Assembly (NCBI GenBank): GCA_021789495.1
Contig: JAJYJM010000005.1
Coordinates: forward strand, 11,876-75,875
Direction: 5' to 3'
DNA from: Nitrospirota bacterium
GTDB lineage: Bacteria > Nitrospirota > JACRHJ01
Length of the DNA stretch: 64,000 bases
Of the stretch, positions 51,115-59,934 are shown in pieces; the stretch's first letter is position 1, and every line of letters begins with the position of its first letter. The position numbers and the translations under genes were made by a program. The notes beneath the pieces are model-generated. The model was not told the DNA's origin, searched no databases, and saw only the letters and a list, made by a program, of their open reading frames with translations.

Positions 51115-51545
51115 GTAATTACAAGCACTTTGTCCCCAGGCCTGACAACCCCGCCCTGGAGGACTTTTATGAAAATACCCTCTTTAGGCATGACGCAGTC
51201 CCCGGCCTGGTAGTATATTGCGCACCGAGAATGGCACTCTTTGCCTATCTGGCTTACCTCGCCAAGCGCGGGGCCTATCCTGAGCTTAGTCCCGATGGGT
51301 AATTTAAGCAGGTCTATGCCCTCGGTGGTGATGTTCTCGGCGAAGTCTCCGGGATTGACATTCAGACCGGCTTTCCTCATCTTTTCGATGCTTTCTATGG
51401 CAAGGAGACTTACCTGCCTGTGCCACTCCGAGCTTGCGTGGGCGTCGCCTTCGATGCCGAAATTCTCAAGGAGCGCCGCGCTTTCCACGTTTTTTTTGCG
51501 CATTCCCTTCTTCGCGCTTACGCTTACCGCTACCACTGTCGCCAA
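51111..51545 (-). CDS. MOSC-domain protein
   Basis: The 144-residue protein is a lone MOSC domain (LLENFGIEGDAHASSEWHRQVSLL, QIGKECHSRCAIYYQAGDC). The conserved cysteine and the link with mogA suggest a role in molybdenum cofactor sulfuration or delivery. It starts with TTG, seven bases behind AGAGGGG, under its own promoter. Confidence 0.88.
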   Translation of the reverse strand: MATVVAVSVSAKKGMRKKNVESAALLENFGIEGDAHASSEWHRQVSLLAIESIEKMRKAGLNVNPGDFAENITTEGIDLLKLPIGTKLRIGPALGEVSQIGKECHSRCAIYYQAGDCVMPKEGIFIKVLQGGVVRPGDKVLVIT

Positions 51546-51596
51546 ATTTCTACCCCTCTCATTACAAGGCGGAAATCCAGAACTTACCCCATAGGC

Positions 51597-51624
51597 ATTA
51601 TAGCTGTTTTCCTTTATTTGTCAA
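51597..51624 (-). promoter_or_regulatory. Sigma-70 promoter of MOSC-mogA
   Basis: On the minus strand TTGACA (51624-51619) and TATAAT (51602-51597) are both perfect and 16 bases apart. It lies within the 98-base gap after mltA. Confidence 0.7.
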
Positions 51625-51643
51625 AGGATTTGAGAAACATTGC

Positions 51644-52861
51644 CTATCGGGGAGATAAAATAGCGTTCTTCGGGGCAAGGAAATAGAGCCTGCCGCCCCG
51701 TTTCATAAAACCCGCCTCTTCCGCGGCCTTGCGCCCGTATCCGAAATAAATATCCACCCTCCCGGGCCCCTTTATGGCCCCGCCCTCGTCCTGCGCCATA
51801 ACAAATCTTCTGAACGGCGACCACACTGAGGGTTTGTCGTAGACCTTAAAATCCGGCTCCCTGGTATCCACAAACGCCAATGCGCCCGGAGGGAATATCT
51901 CATTATCCACGGCTATGCTCCTCCCGCCCGTTACCGGCTCGTCAAGACAGCCGAACGGGCCGTCGCCGGAGAGCGTGAAGAAGACGTAGCTTTTGTTCTT
52001 GTCAAGGATGGAATTCATTTCTCCAGGGTGTGAGTGCAGGTAATCCTTGAGCCACTCAAGGGACATTTTACCCCCTTCCGCAAGGCATTTTTTCATAAGG
52101 ATTGCACCTATGCTCCTGTATTCCCTGCCGTTCTCGCCGGCGTAATTCACATGCTTCCTGGAGCCGTCAGGGAACCTGAGCACCCCGGAACCCTGCACCT
52201 GAAGGAAGAATATGTCCAGAGGGTCCCTGCACCATGCTATTTCGAGTCCCTTGCCGTCGAGCGCTCCTTCACGGATTTCGCGCCTCGAATAATACGGCAC
52301 GAGCGTGCCGTCTTTAACCCTGCCGACAAGCGTCCCGTTCAGGTCTTCGTCGAAATCCCCAAGGTCAACCAGGACAAGGTCGCCCGGCTTTTTGTATAAC
52401 GGGTATTTGAACTCTTTGTCGGGATGAAGGCTCGCTTCTATTTCCGGGCAATAATAACCCGTAAAGAGAACGCCGCCCCGGTCATCGTACCCGGTGGACT
52501 CATACACGTTGAACTTCTCCGTCACGTATTTTTTCACAAGACTTGCCGAAGGGCCGGAGAGAAGGAATTCCCGGAAGTCGGAAAGGGATTTTGCAATGCC
52601 CTCCGAAGAATATCTGTCGTTGCCGAATTCGACGGTTTTAAGCGGAAGCTTCGAGAAATAATCTACGGAATTCGCTGTGGCGCGGGCAAGCGGGAAAGGC
52701 TCGGAGTCGTCCATGAATCCGGGATAATCTTTTGGAGCTATCCTGACAAGCGCCGGAACCTGAAGTCTTCCGAAACCAGGCGGTGTTGACGCTCCAGGGC
52801 CGGCGCAGGCGGCTATGAAGACGACGGGCAGGGCGATAAGTAATTTAAACTTAAGCCTCAA
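51644..52861 (-). CDS. mltA: Membrane-bound lytic murein transglycosylase A
   Basis: The 405-residue lipoprotein has a lipobox (FIAACAGPG). Diagnostic parts are [34 protein letters not shown] and the C-terminal 3D domain with [17 protein letters not shown]. MltA cleaves peptidoglycan to 1,6-anhydromuropeptides. The TTG start overlaps the chemoreceptor stop by four bases. Confidence 0.94.
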   Translation of the reverse strand: MRLKFKLLIALPVVFIAACAGPGASTPPGFGRLQVPALVRIAPKDYPGFMDDSEPFPLARATANSVDYFSKLPLKTVEFGNDRYSSEGIAKSLSDFREFLLSGPSASLVKKYVTEKFNVYESTGYDDRGGVLFTGYYCPEIEASLHPDKEFKYPLYKKPGDLVLVDLGDFDEDLNGTLVGRVKDGTLVPYYSRREIREGALDGKGLEIAWCRDPLDIFFLQVQGSGVLRFPDGSRKHVNYAGENGREYRSIGAILMKKCLAEGGKMSLEWLKDYLHSHPGEMNSILDKNKSYVFFTLSGDGPFGCLDEPVTGGRSIAVDNEIFPPGALAFVDTREPDFKVYDKPSVWSPFRRFVMAQDEGGAIKGPGRVDIYFGYGRKAAEEAGFMKRGGRLYFLAPKNAILSPR

Positions 52862-54528
52862 ACCTTGAACTTCCCCATCTCGTCCCGAAGATATACGGCC
52901 TGCCTGAGGAGCTTGTCCACCGACTGCTCCATGTCCTTTGATATTTCCGAATTTTTCTGGGCAATTTCGAGGAACTTCTCCATCGAGCTTACCATACCGC
53001 CGCTGTCGTCCTTCTGGTTCTTTGTGGCGTTGGCGATAGTCCCGGCGAGGTCGCGCGTATCCTCAAGGCTTTTTGCGAATTCCTTTATTCCCCTGGCCTG
53101 CTCGTCCATGGCCTTTCTAACTTCCCTTGATATATCGCTTATCTTCTCGGCGGCGGCAGCTATGAGCTCGCTTCCCCTGGTCTGCTCCTGCGTGGCCTTC
53201 TCTATCTGCTGAACCCGCTCGTGCACATTCGTTATGGCCTCCGCCACCTGCTGCACGGCGTCCACCTGCCTTGTGGTGGCCTGCTCTATCTCTACCGCCG
53301 TCTTCATAGAGCGGTTAGAAGATTCTATTATCTTCGCAAGGGCCTCCGCCGCGCCTGACGCCGTCTTTGCGCCCTCAATAACCCGCTCCTTCCCGGAGCG
53401 CATGGATTTCACCGCCGCCTGCGATTCTTCCTGGACGGACTTTATGAGCTTCGCTATCTCCCCCGTGGAAGACGACGTACGCTCCGCCAGGTCTTTTATC
53501 TCGTTCGCCACGACCGAAAAGCCCTTGCCGTGCTCCCCTGCCTGCGCGGCGAGGATTGCCGCGTTCAGCGCAAGGAGCGAGGTCTGGTTGGTTATTTCGT
53601 CAATGACCTTTATAATCTTGCCGACCTCGGCAGATCTCCGGCTGAGGCTCTCAATTACATCCGATGCCTGTCCGACGGTCACCCTTATCATGTCCATCGC
53701 TTCCATCGTCTTTGCTATCGCCTCGTGTCCGAGCGTATCGGCGTCATGGGAAACCTCCTGTGAAAGCGTTGCCGACGTCTTCGCCTTCCCCTCGACTTCG
53801 CGTATCATGACATGTATGCGCCCTATCCCGTCGGCGGTTTTGGATGCAAGCTCGGAGAGAATCTTCACGTTATCCGCCACTTCCTTTATCGACATGTTCA
53901 TCTCTGAAATAGACGACGAAGCCTCCTCGACGTGACTCGAAAGATTGGCCGTGCTCTCCGCCACGACGTCCACCTGCGCGGCCATTTCCGTGACGGTCGC
54001 GGAACTGTCCGCAGCGGTGATATTCAGGCTTTCGGCGCTTCCGGCTATATCCTGGACAGACCTGTCCATCCGCTCCAGCGCCCTGAAGTTCCCGTTGGTC
54101 GCTTCCTCCTGCTCCCTGGCGCCGGAGGCGAATACATCCGTCTTATTTCGTATTTCTTCCGTAAGCTTAAGCAACAGCTTCGAGTTCTCACCGGCGTGCA
54201 CAACGAGATCCTGAAGCCTCTCCATGAACATATTTATATATCGCGCGACCTCTCCAAGCTCGTCATCGGCCTTGAGGTCAAGCCTCTGGGTAAGGTCTGC
54301 GTTGCTCTCGACCATACTGCTCATAATATCTTTCATGCGGTGCAGAGGCCGCAGGACAAGCCTGTTGAAGCTGTACATCATTACGAAAAGGCTCACAATG
54401 GCGAGCGCCGCCGCGACCGGAAGCACCCAGGAAGGATGCCTGTTGGACAGGTAGATAAAGGCCGCAATCCACGCAGCCATAAGAGAAACGATTACAACCC
54501 CAAGCTTGGCCCTCAGCCCTTTTATCAT
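52858..54528 (-). CDS. Methyl-accepting chemotaxis protein without periplasmic sensor domain
   Basis: The 556-residue protein has two transmembrane helices (about 7-27 and 34-54) joined by only six residues (SNRHPS), then a HAMP domain ([16 protein letters not shown]) and the full signalling hairpin with the tip [22 protein letters not shown] sensor domain is therefore missing; it may sense membrane state or couple to another receptor. No che genes lie nearby. It overlaps mtnA by four bases. Confidence 0.92.
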   Translation of the reverse strand: MIKGLRAKLGVVIVSLMAAWIAAFIYLSNRHPSWVLPVAAALAIVSLFVMMYSFNRLVLRPLHRMKDIMSSMVESNADLTQRLDLKADDELGEVARYINMFMERLQDLVVHAGENSKLLLKLTEEIRNKTDVFASGAREQEEATNGNFRALERMDRSVQDIAGSAESLNITAADSSATVTEMAAQVDVVAESTANLSSHVEEASSSISEMNMSIKEVADNVKILSELASKTADGIGRIHVMIREVEGKAKTSATLSQEVSHDADTLGHEAIAKTMEAMDMIRVTVGQASDVIESLSRRSAEVGKIIKVIDEITNQTSLLALNAAILAAQAGEHGKGFSVVANEIKDLAERTSSSTGEIAKLIKSVQEESQAAVKSMRSGKERVIEGAKTASGAAEALAKIIESSNRSMKTAVEIEQATTRQVDAVQQVAEAITNVHERVQQIEKATQEQTRGSELIAAAAEKISDISREVRKAMDEQARGIKEFAKSLEDTRDLAGTIANATKNQKDDSGGMVSSMEKFLEIAQKNSEISKDMEQSVDKLLRQAVYLRDEMGKFKV

Positions 54529-55601
54529 GGACGCTCCTCCCGCTTAATCCGGACCTTGTCCAGGTCCGCTCCCGCGTCCCCGAGCTTCCTTATGTCCCTT
54601 GGCCTGAAAGCCCCTTTTTCGGTTATTATGGCGGTTATATACCTGGCCGGGGTCACGTCGAAGGCCGGGTTTTTTACCTTCACGCCCCGGGGGGCTATGC
54701 AAAGACTCCCGCAGACGTCGGTAACCTCGCAAGGGTGCCGCTCTTCGATTGGAATGTGTTCGCCTGAGGGCATGGAAAGGTCGATAGTCGAAGTCGGGGC
54801 CGCGACATAAAAAGGCAGTCCATGCTCCTTGCAGAGGACGGCGACTGTATAGGTGCCTATTTTATTGGCCACGTCGCCGTTTCGCACCGTCCTGTCCGTC
54901 CCGACAACGGCAAGGTCAATCTCGCCTTTTTGCATAAAATAACCGGCCATGTTATCCGTTATGAGCGTTACGTCTATCCCGTCATGCATAAGTTCCCAGG
55001 CGGTAAGACGCGCGCCCTGGAGCACCGGCCTCGTCTCGTCCGCGAACACCTTTATCCTCTTTCCCTGCTCCACTGCCACGCGTATCGGCGCCGTCGCCGT
55101 GCCGTAGCCTCCCGTGGCCAGGGAACCGGCGTTGCAATGCGTGAGCACGGTATCTCCGTCGCGGATGAAACCGGCACCGAATTCTCCTATGGCCCGGTTG
55201 ATTTTTATATCCTCTTCCAGAACCTTGCAGGCCTCGCGGGCGAGAAGCTCTTTTATTTTCGCCACGCCCTCATCGCGGTGCAAGGCGGCAAACCGCTTCA
55301 TCCTGTCTATTGCCCAAAATAGATTTACGGCTGTGGGCCTCTGGGCGGCAAGGTGGTCGCATGCGGGCACCAATTTTCCGTAGAAGCTGTCGAAGTCCTT
55401 CGCCTTTATATCCCTTGCCGCGAGCGCGACTCCCATGGCCGCGGCAATACCGATGGCCGGCGCGCCGCGTATCCACAGCTCCTTGATGCCCTTCGCCACG
55501 GTCTTGTAATCAGCGCAGTCAACATAAACTATCTCGCCAGGCAGCTTAGTCTGGTCTAGCATGAGGACTTTCCCGTCTTTCCACTCTATCGTCGGTATCA
55601 T
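54525..55601 (-). CDS. mtnA: Methylthioribose-1-phosphate isomerase
   Basis: MtnA acts in methionine salvage. [16 protein letters not shown], the catalytic Cys in [15 protein letters not shown] and the Asp in [19 protein letters not shown] are all present in 358 residues. The gene leads the mtnA-mcp-mltA run and is preceded by a promoter at 55641-55670. Confidence 0.96.
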   Translation of the reverse strand: MIPTIEWKDGKVLMLDQTKLPGEIVYVDCADYKTVAKGIKELWIRGAPAIGIAAAMGVALAARDIKAKDFDSFYGKLVPACDHLAAQRPTAVNLFWAIDRMKRFAALHRDEGVAKIKELLAREACKVLEEDIKINRAIGEFGAGFIRDGDTVLTHCNAGSLATGGYGTATAPIRVAVEQGKRIKVFADETRPVLQGARLTAWELMHDGIDVTLITDNMAGYFMQKGEIDLAVVGTDRTVRNGDVANKIGTYTVAVLCKEHGLPFYVAAPTSTIDLSMPSGEHIPIEERHPCEVTDVCGSLCIAPRGVKVKNPAFDVTPARYITAIITEKGAFRPRDIRKLGDAGADLDKVRIKREERP

Positions 55602-55640
55602 CTTATGTAACCCTCATTTATAAAGTTTTACACCTGCCGC

Positions 55641-55670
55641 ATTTTAACCTTCCCGCCGGTAATTTGTCAA
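55641..55670 (-). promoter_or_regulatory. Sigma-70 promoter of mtnA
   Basis: TTGACA (55670-55665) and TAAAAT (55646-55641) are 18 bases apart on the minus strand, about 35 bases before the mtnA start. Confidence 0.55.
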
Positions 55671-55688
55671 TAGACTCAACATAAACCG

Positions 55689-55717
55689 TTGCGTTTGTGT
55701 TTTTTCGCTGATATACT
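55689..55717 (+). promoter_or_regulatory. Candidate promoter of the metal/thiol operon
   Basis: TATACT (55712-55717) is a good -10. A TTGCGT 17 bases upstream is a weak -35, so control by an activator or an alternative sigma factor is possible. Confidence 0.35.
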
Positions 55718-55780
55718 TGTCGGAGTGAATCAGGTTTTCCCCAATCCCATTTTTCAGGAGAACAAAAACAGGAGGCGCGG

Positions 55781-56575
55781 ATGAAAACACTTGCACTGTA
55801 TTTTTTATGCGTAACTTCTCTTATTTTTACAGCCTTTCCTGCGGCAGCTGACATGGTCGCGCAGAAAGGCGCTATGCCCGCGGCATGCGATATGAAGTCG
55901 CAGACCGGCGGATGCGCCTGCGGAAACTGCCGCAAGGCCGGTGCAGGCATGGGGCCGATGATGGGCGGCATGCGCGGGCGTATGGGAATGGACGGCATGG
56001 GCATGATGAAGTGCAGGATGTGCCATACGCAGGAGGGCTCCTATGGTATGGGCGGCATGATGGGGCGGCGCATGGGCATGATGGGGCGGCGCATGGGCCC
56101 CATGAGGATGATGGGCGGCATGATGGGCATGGGTCCAATGGGCATGATGGGATCTCCCATGATGAGGTCTTTGAAGACGCCCGATTATTACCTCGACCGC
56201 CGGGACACGCTGAACCTGACCGACGACCAGGTGGAGAAACTTGCGAAGCTCAAGGAGAATCTCAGAGAAGAAGTCATTATGAAAGGCGCAACGGTAATGG
56301 TCCTGGAGCTTCAGCTCTCGGACATTGTTTCCAATACCGGTTTCAAGCTCTCCGACGCGGAGGCCAAGCTGAAACAGATAGAAGCGGCACGGGTGAAGCT
56401 ACGCACGGTTGTCATAAAGGCGGCGGCGACGGCAAGAAACACGCTGACTAAAGACCAGCTTGAAAAACTGAAGAAAATTTCGTCGTCCGGTGAAAAATGC
56501 TGCGCGTCCTCCGGCAGTATGAAAAAAGACATGATGGAGAAGATGATGAGGGAAAAGATGGAGAAGATGAAATAG
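55781..56575 (+). CDS. Met-rich Spy/CpxP-like periplasmic protein with CXXCH motif
   Basis: A signal peptide (cleavage after FPAAA, about residue 23) is followed by Cys-rich GGCACGNC and a CXXCH motif at 78-82 (CRMCH). Residues 57-128 hold 28 methionines in GGMM/GRRM units, partly from a 21-base tandem repeat. The C-terminal half, LNLTDDQVEKLAKLKEN and LTKDQLEKLKKI, matches the LTxxQ repeats of the Spy/CpxP/ZraP family. It may chelate copper or another soft metal, or bind heme c. It starts the operon and is preceded by GGAGGCGCGG. Confidence 0.72.
   Translation: MKTLALYFLCVTSLIFTAFPAAADMVAQKGAMPAACDMKSQTGGCACGNCRKAGAGMGPMMGGMRGRMGMDGMGMMKCRMCHTQEGSYGMGGMMGRRMGMMGRRMGPMRMMGGMMGMGPMGMMGSPMMRSLKTPDYYLDRRDTLNLTDDQVEKLAKLKENLREEVIMKGATVMVLELQLSDIVSNTGFKLSDAEAKLKQIEAARVKLRTVVIKAAATARNTLTKDQLEKLKKISSSGEKCCASSGSMKKDMMEKMMREKMEKMK
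56054..56095 (+). repeat. 21-base tandem repeat in the Met-rich gene
   Basis: The unit GGCATGATGGGGCGGCGCATG occurs twice in direct succession and encodes repeated GMMGRRM. It may mark recent expansion of the Met block. Confidence 0.7.
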
Positions 56576-56610
56576 CAGGCGAACCAGCTTAGGTAAGGAA
56601 GGAGAGTCTT

Positions 56611-56925
56611 ATGAAAAAGTTTTTTTTCATTGTCATTGTTGTTACGTCCCTTGCCGCGGCTTTTTCGCCCGCATGGGCCGATTCGCCGAAGCAATGCACA
56701 AAAAACGGCGAATGCGGCGTCAGTTCAAAAGACCCGACCAGGCAGGACATCGTGATAGACCCGGTATGCGGCATGGACGTAGTCGCCAAGAAATCGAAAT
56801 ACCACAGCACTTATAAGGGAAAAACCTATCACTTCTGCAGTCTGAAGTGTCAAAAAGCATTTGACAAGAATCCTTCCCTTTATATCGGGAAAGAATACAA
56901 GAAAAAAAACGGGGGGATTAAATGA
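56611..56925 (+). CDS. Exported YHS-domain protein
   Basis: A signal peptide (FFFIVIVVTSLAAAFSPAWA) precedes a YHS domain with IDPVCGMDVVAKK and KTYHFCSLKCQKAF, in 104 residues. YHS domains bind soft metals in copper ATPases and reductases. An extra Cys pair (QCTKNGECG) lies after the signal. It overlaps the next gene by four bases. Confidence 0.82.
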   Translation: MKKFFFIVIVVTSLAAAFSPAWADSPKQCTKNGECGVSSKDPTRQDIVIDPVCGMDVVAKKSKYHSTYKGKTYHFCSLKCQKAFDKNPSLYIGKEYKKKNGGIK

Positions 56926-57482
56926 AATATCTTAAAGTTGCGGCGCTTTTGTCCCTGGCGGTATTTTTGTTTTTCCAGTTCGGGTGCGAGAAAAAAGGAG
57001 CGCAGAGCGGCGCTATGGGCGAGAACACGCAGGCCGCTATGCCTTCATCCGGAGTCGGCATACACTGGATGAATTACACCGACGGCATGGCGCAGTCCGC
57101 GAAAACTGGAAAGCCGGTCATGATCGACTTCTACACCACATGGTGCAAATACTGCAAGCTTCTCGAATCCACTACTTACCAGGACCCGCAGGTAATCAAG
57201 ACCTTGAATGACAACTTCATTGCAATAAAGGTAAACGCCGAGGGCGACGACCAGGTAATGGACAACGGAAAATCCATTACCGAGAAGGACTTGGCCGGAG
57301 AATACGCGGTGTCGGGATTTCCGACAATCTGGTTCTTAGACGCCAAACAGCAGAAGGTAGGCAATGTCCCCGGCTACGAACCGGCTTCGGACTTCGAGCC
57401 GAAACTTACTTATATCGCGAGTGGCGCCTATGCAAAGGGGATAAAATTCGAAGACTACCTGAAATCGCTTGGGGGAAAATAA
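56922..57482 (+). CDS. Thioredoxin-like lipoprotein
   Basis: The 186-residue product has a lipobox-like end (FFQFGCEKK) and a thioredoxin fold with the active site TWCKYCKLLE, in the thioredoxin_7/DUF255-like branch, and cis-Pro in GFPTIWF. It should sit on the membrane and exchange thiols with partners. It overlaps the YHS gene, and its stop shares a base with the next start (TAATG). Confidence 0.85.
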   Translation: MKYLKVAALLSLAVFLFFQFGCEKKGAQSGAMGENTQAAMPSSGVGIHWMNYTDGMAQSAKTGKPVMIDFYTTWCKYCKLLESTTYQDPQVIKTLNDNFIAIKVNAEGDDQVMDNGKSITEKDLAGEYAVSGFPTIWFLDAKQQKVGNVPGYEPASDFEPKLTYIASGAYAKGIKFEDYLKSLGGK

Positions 57483-58069
57483 TGCGAACGAAATCGGTGA
57501 TAATAACGGCGACGTCTTTTCTGCTGGCGGCGGCGCTTGCGTTGCCCGCGTGCGCGAGCGCGGTGGACAAAAGCGAAGTGGAGCAGAAAGACAATCCCGT
57601 GAAAGAGCTTCATCAGCAGGCGCTTGAAAAAGTAACGGCGGAAAACAACAAGGTCAGGTGGGTCTCCTATGACGACGCCGTCGTCAGGGCGAGAAAAGAG
57701 GGTAAATATGTGATGGTCGATTTCTTCGCCCAGTGGTGCAAGTGGTGCAAGAAACTCGACAAGACCACCTACGCCGACCCGAAGGTCGCCCAGGCAATAA
57801 ATGCGGATTTCGTGCCGGTCAAGATAGACTCCGAATCGCAGGATAAAGTGACATATGAAATGCGGAGGATTACAAAGGCCCAGCTCGCGGACAAATACAA
57901 GGTTTCGAGCTATCCGACGATTTACTTTCTGGACAAGGACGGCAAGAAGGCCGATGTATTGAACGGCTATCTCCCGCCCGACTCTTTCCTCGTGTATCTG
58001 CAATACATAAAGAGCGGCAAGTATAAGAAAATGACCTGGGATCAATACGTCTCAAAAGAGGCTAAGTAA
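57482..58069 (+). CDS. Exported thioredoxin-like protein, paralog
   Basis: A 195-residue exported thioredoxin (signal up to PACASAV, possibly a lipoprotein) with active site QWCKWCKKLD and cis-Pro in SYPTIYF. It is a paralog of the preceding gene (same fold, same C-terminal YLQYIKSG...YVSKEAK-type end). Two such proteins in a row suggest two different thiol partners. CcdA follows five bases later. Confidence 0.85.
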   Translation: MRTKSVIITATSFLLAAALALPACASAVDKSEVEQKDNPVKELHQQALEKVTAENNKVRWVSYDDAVVRARKEGKYVMVDFFAQWCKWCKKLDKTTYADPKVAQAINADFVPVKIDSESQDKVTYEMRRITKAQLADKYKVSSYPTIYFLDKDGKKADVLNGYLPPDSFLVYLQYIKSGKYKKMTWDQYVSKEAK

Positions 58070-58074
58070 GAAAA

Positions 58075-58806
58075 ATGTTCCAGCAAGGGGTCACTTACCT
58101 GATGGCCTTCTCCGCGGGTCTTCTATCTTTTTTCAGCCCCTGCGTCCTGCCGCTTATTCCCGCTTACCTTTCCTACATCACCGGGATGTCCATCGAGGAA
58201 TACCAGAGCAGCCTCGAGAAGGCAGCCCGGCGAAGAGTGGTTTTGAAGACGCTCTCTTTCATCGCCGGGTTCGCTTTTATTTTTATAGTCGTGTTCGGGG
58301 CCGGGACGACTCTTCTTTCCGCCGCGCTACGGGAACACAAGGACCTTATCGGTAAGATAGGCGGGATATTTATCCTACTTTTCGGGCTGCATTTCCTGGG
58401 CGTGTTCAAGTTCAAATGGCTCTACAAGGAAAAACGCGCCCACTTCCGCAAAATTCCATCCGGCTATATCGGAGCGTTCATCATAGGCATTGCGTTCTCA
58501 GCAGGGTGGTCTCCATGCGTCGGGCCGATTCTCGCGTCCATCGTCGGCATGGGGTTATCCTCCCGGAGCGAGTGGGAAGCCATTCGACTTCTCTCCCTTT
58601 ACACTGTAGGCCTGGCGCTGCCGTTTTTCCTGACGTCCCTGGCGATAAACTTCTTCATGCCGCTTTTTAACAGGGCGAAACACCATTTCAGGTTTATTGA
58701 AATCGCAACCGCGCTCCTTCTTATCTCCGTCGGCACGCTCATGTTCTTCGGGCGGTTCGAGTCGTTTTCCGGCAACATGATGCATTATCTTAATCTCGGA
58801 GTCTGA
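58075..58806 (+). CDS. ccdA: CcdA/DsbD-type membrane thiol transporter
   Basis: The 243-residue protein has six predicted transmembrane helices and the paired cysteines in FFSPCVLPLIPAYLSY and GWSPCVGPILASIVG. It moves reducing equivalents from cytoplasmic thioredoxin to periplasmic thiol proteins such as those encoded upstream. It is followed four bases later by a copper-chaperone gene. Confidence 0.92.
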   Translation: MFQQGVTYLMAFSAGLLSFFSPCVLPLIPAYLSYITGMSIEEYQSSLEKAARRRVVLKTLSFIAGFAFIFIVVFGAGTTLLSAALREHKDLIGKIGGIFILLFGLHFLGVFKFKWLYKEKRAHFRKIPSGYIGAFIIGIAFSAGWSPCVGPILASIVGMGLSSRSEWEAIRLLSLYTVGLALPFFLTSLAINFFMPLFNRAKHHFRFIEIATALLLISVGTLMFFGRFESFSGNMMHYLNLGV

Positions 58807-58809
58807 AAA

Positions 58810-59022
58810 ATGAAAACCGTCAAGCTTAAGGTCGTTGGTATGACCTGCAATCACTGCGTCATGCATGTCGAGAACGCGTTGAAAGAGATCTCCGGAGTGA
58901 AAGACGCGAAGGTGGACTTAAAGGGCAAGTCCGCCGAAGTAACATACGACGAAAACGCGGTGGATACAAAGAAAATGGCGCAGGCCGTGGCAGAGGCGGG
59001 ATATAAGATAGAAAATGCGTGA
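58810..59022 (+). CDS. copZ: Heavy-metal-associated (CopZ-like) chaperone
   Basis: A 70-residue HMA domain with GMTCNHCVMHVENAL (GMTCxxC). Such proteins carry Cu(I) to ATPases and regulators. It closes the operon; no copper ATPase is in the window. Confidence 0.88.
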   Translation: MKTVKLKVVGMTCNHCVMHVENALKEISGVKDAKVDLKGKSAEVTYDENAVDTKKMAQAVAEAGYKIENA

Positions 59023-59027
59023 CGTCG

Positions 59028-59846
59028 CTATTCTTCTTCGGGCATACCGATAATCCTGCCTGCGTCGTTCGGCGGAAAAAGCGGCTGACCCTTTCTTTCA
59101 AGCTCGATTTCCACCTGCACCTTGACAGCCGCGGGCACGGATGGGTCGTTGTAAAGGAACCTCTGTTCCGAGATTACCATTCTCTGAACGAACTCTATAG
59201 CCCGCCCGATTGGAGTGAAAGGATTCCTCGCAAGCGCAAACCTGACGGATTTCCTGGCGGACCACTTCGGATGCGCCGAAATGCTTTCTATTGTCGATGG
59301 CGGCGTTTTCTCGTGGTTTACCGCCCACAGCGCCACAGCCTCGCTCATCATGGGATTCTCGAAGCACGCCCTGGCAACGAGCATATCACCCTCGGCAAGC
59401 AGCGCCTTGATTAATTCTTCCGATACCTGCCTTGCAAGCGAAATTTTCATGCCCGGCGGAAGGCTCGGAAGCTTCTCCTTTATTATCCCCTCAGCCGCCT
59501 GCCGAAGCTCGGTGGGAATACTCCTGTTCCTTGTGACGAATCCCAGATCCCGGAGCCTCAGGTCTTTTAAAAAACCGAGCGCCATTCGCCTTGGCGTCTT
59601 CGGATTAGAAACGAGAGCGAGCTTTACACGGCGGCCCTCCGGCCCGAATCTCCTCGCCCCGACAGCCTCAAGAACGCTTCCAGACAGGTCCCGCCTCTTA
59701 GCCAGGACGAGAAGATGTTCCTCGTTTATGTTTCTATTCGCCAGAAGGGACAGGATTACCTTGTCCGACGGGTCATTGAGGAATTTTCCGATACCCTCAG
59801 GCTCCGCGTCTATAGCTCCCCTGATTCGCGTTTCAATTTCGTCCAT
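59028..59846 (-). CDS. HEAT/LRV-like repeat protein
   Basis: The 272-residue protein consists of helical repeats with patterns such as SDKVILSLLANRNINEEHL and ARNPFTPIGRAIEFV, like leucine-rich-variant/HEAT units (DUF2336-like). No catalytic motif is seen. It probably mediates protein contacts. It is convergent with copZ, with five bases between the stop codons. Confidence 0.55.
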   Translation of the reverse strand: MDEIETRIRGAIDAEPEGIGKFLNDPSDKVILSLLANRNINEEHLLVLAKRRDLSGSVLEAVGARRFGPEGRRVKLALVSNPKTPRRMALGFLKDLRLRDLGFVTRNRSIPTELRQAAEGIIKEKLPSLPPGMKISLARQVSEELIKALLAEGDMLVARACFENPMMSEAVALWAVNHEKTPPSTIESISAHPKWSARKSVRFALARNPFTPIGRAIEFVQRMVISEQRFLYNDPSVPAAVKVQVEIELERKGQPLFPPNDAGRIIGMPEEE

Positions 59847-59891
59847 GTATTTATTTTAAAATATCAGACTATCGTTTCACAATACAAAAAT

Positions 59892-59911
59892 GGCCGGCAC
59901 ACAGGCCGGCC
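59892..59911 (-). terminator. Intrinsic terminator of the formate dehydrogenase operon
   Basis: GGCCGGC-CTGTGT-GCCGGCC on the minus strand is followed by ATTTTTG. It lies about 24 bases behind fdhA. Confidence 0.7.
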
Positions 59912-59934
59912 GCCGCACTGGATGGTTAAAGAAT

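Noticed and set aside
51546-51643. Molybdenum cofactor riboswitch upstream of MOSC-mogA
   Set aside because: Only about 45 bases of leader follow the promoter, too short for the known Moco RNA motif.
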